Source of the DNA: Pseudazoarcus pumilus_A
GTDB lineage: Bacteria; Pseudomonadota; Gammaproteobacteria; Burkholderiales; Rhodocyclaceae
NCBI GenBank assembly: GCA_033837965.1
Contig: JAJLLM010000059.1
Coordinates: 1 to 20,944, forward strand
Length of the DNA stretch: 20,944 bases
Direction: 5' to 3'
Under the pieces are notes generated by a model that was not told the origin of the DNA, made no database searches, and saw only the letters and a list, made by a program, of their open reading frames with translations. The position numbers and the translations under genes are program-made. Positions 20,796-20,944 of the stretch are shown in pieces (the stretch's first letter is position 1; the number at the start of each line of letters is the position of its first letter).

Positions 20796-20944
20796 GCATC
20801 GGCAGCCTGTTCTCGGGAAAATTCTCCTCCGGGCGGGATGACGCGGGCCGCATTCCGGCCATGCACGCGGTGCGCCGCGTGACGCCGGGGGAGCGCCACG
20901 TCGGCGAGTTCGATCCGCTGGTGGTGTGGCCGGCTGCGGCACTC
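20792..20944 (+). CDS. ftsW: Peptidoglycan glycosyltransferase FtsW, N-terminal part (runs off window)
   Basis: The first 51 residues of an open frame that begins in the ATGA overlap with the murD stop and continues past the right edge. After a hydrophilic, basic N-terminal tail of about 38 residues comes E-F-D-P-L-V-V-W-P-A-A-A-L, the beginning of the first transmembrane helix in FtsW/SEDS proteins. FtsW polymerises septal glycan from lipid II together with FtsI. Position after murD is the usual dcw location. The catalytic region is outside the window, so identity rests on context and this short match. Confidence 0.85.
   Translation, partial: MSIGSLFSGKFSSGRDDAGRIPAMHAVRRVTPGERHVGEFDPLVVWPAAAL

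Noticed and set aside
1..20944. tRNA genes, CRISPR arrays, prophage genes, toxin-antitoxin or defence modules
   Set aside because: I looked on both strands for tRNA-like T-loop sequences, regularly spaced repeats and such gene families, and saw none. Apart from the IS fragment, the whole window is core genome.

Overview
The window is about 21 kb of GC-rich chromosomal DNA, densely packed with housekeeping genes. The gene content points to a betaproteobacterium, most likely of the Rhodocyclales (Azoarcus/Thauera-like). The grounds are the aroQ-accB-accC-prmA-DUF3426 block, yraN-diaA/gmhA-dolP divergent from rsmI without lpoA, a proteobacterial-order dcw cluster (mraZ to ftsW) and a type-A RNase P RNA. 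The order-level assignment is inferred from gene order and protein character; no database was searched.

Layout. Positions 1-139 hold the 3' end of an IS3-family transposase and its probable terminal inverted repeat. A minus-strand block follows at 176-5682. Read in the direction of transcription it is a 200-aa conserved protein, a TlpA-like thioredoxin, aroQ, accB, accC, prmA and a DUF3426 zinc-ribbon membrane protein. mpl (peptidoglycan recycling) is divergent from it at 5771-7117. A second minus-strand block, yraN-diaA/gmhA-dolP (7132-8914), is head-to-head with plus-strand rsmI-pyrC-lipoprotein (8880-11259). rnpB (RNase P RNA, 11281-11766) follows with a clear intrinsic terminator. The rest, 12068-20944, is the dcw cluster: mraZ, rsmH, ftsL, ftsI, murE, murF, mraY, murD and the first 51 codons of ftsW, all on the plus strand.

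How the genes work together. AccB and AccC feed malonyl-CoA to fatty acid synthesis, AroQ feeds aromatic amino acid synthesis, and PrmA and RsmI/RsmH modify ribosomal protein L11 and 16S rRNA. MurE, MurF, MraY and MurD build the UDP-MurNAc-pentapeptide and lipid I, FtsL/FtsI/FtsW carry out septal peptidoglycan synthesis, and Mpl returns recycled murein tripeptide to the same pathway. Almost every same-strand junction is a 1-11 nt start/stop overlap, so translational coupling is likely throughout.

I found no phage, defence, CRISPR or biosynthetic island. The points most worth a second look are: an RNase P RNA with about 100 extra nucleotides in its specificity domain; four exactly 10-bp-spaced GTGG boxes (predicted MraZ operator) overlapping the mraZ promoter; the overlapping head-to-head starts of yraN and rsmI; a GmhA-type active site in a DiaA-type gene context; and an uncharacterised protein beside mpl with a degenerate nucleotidyltransferase-like motif.
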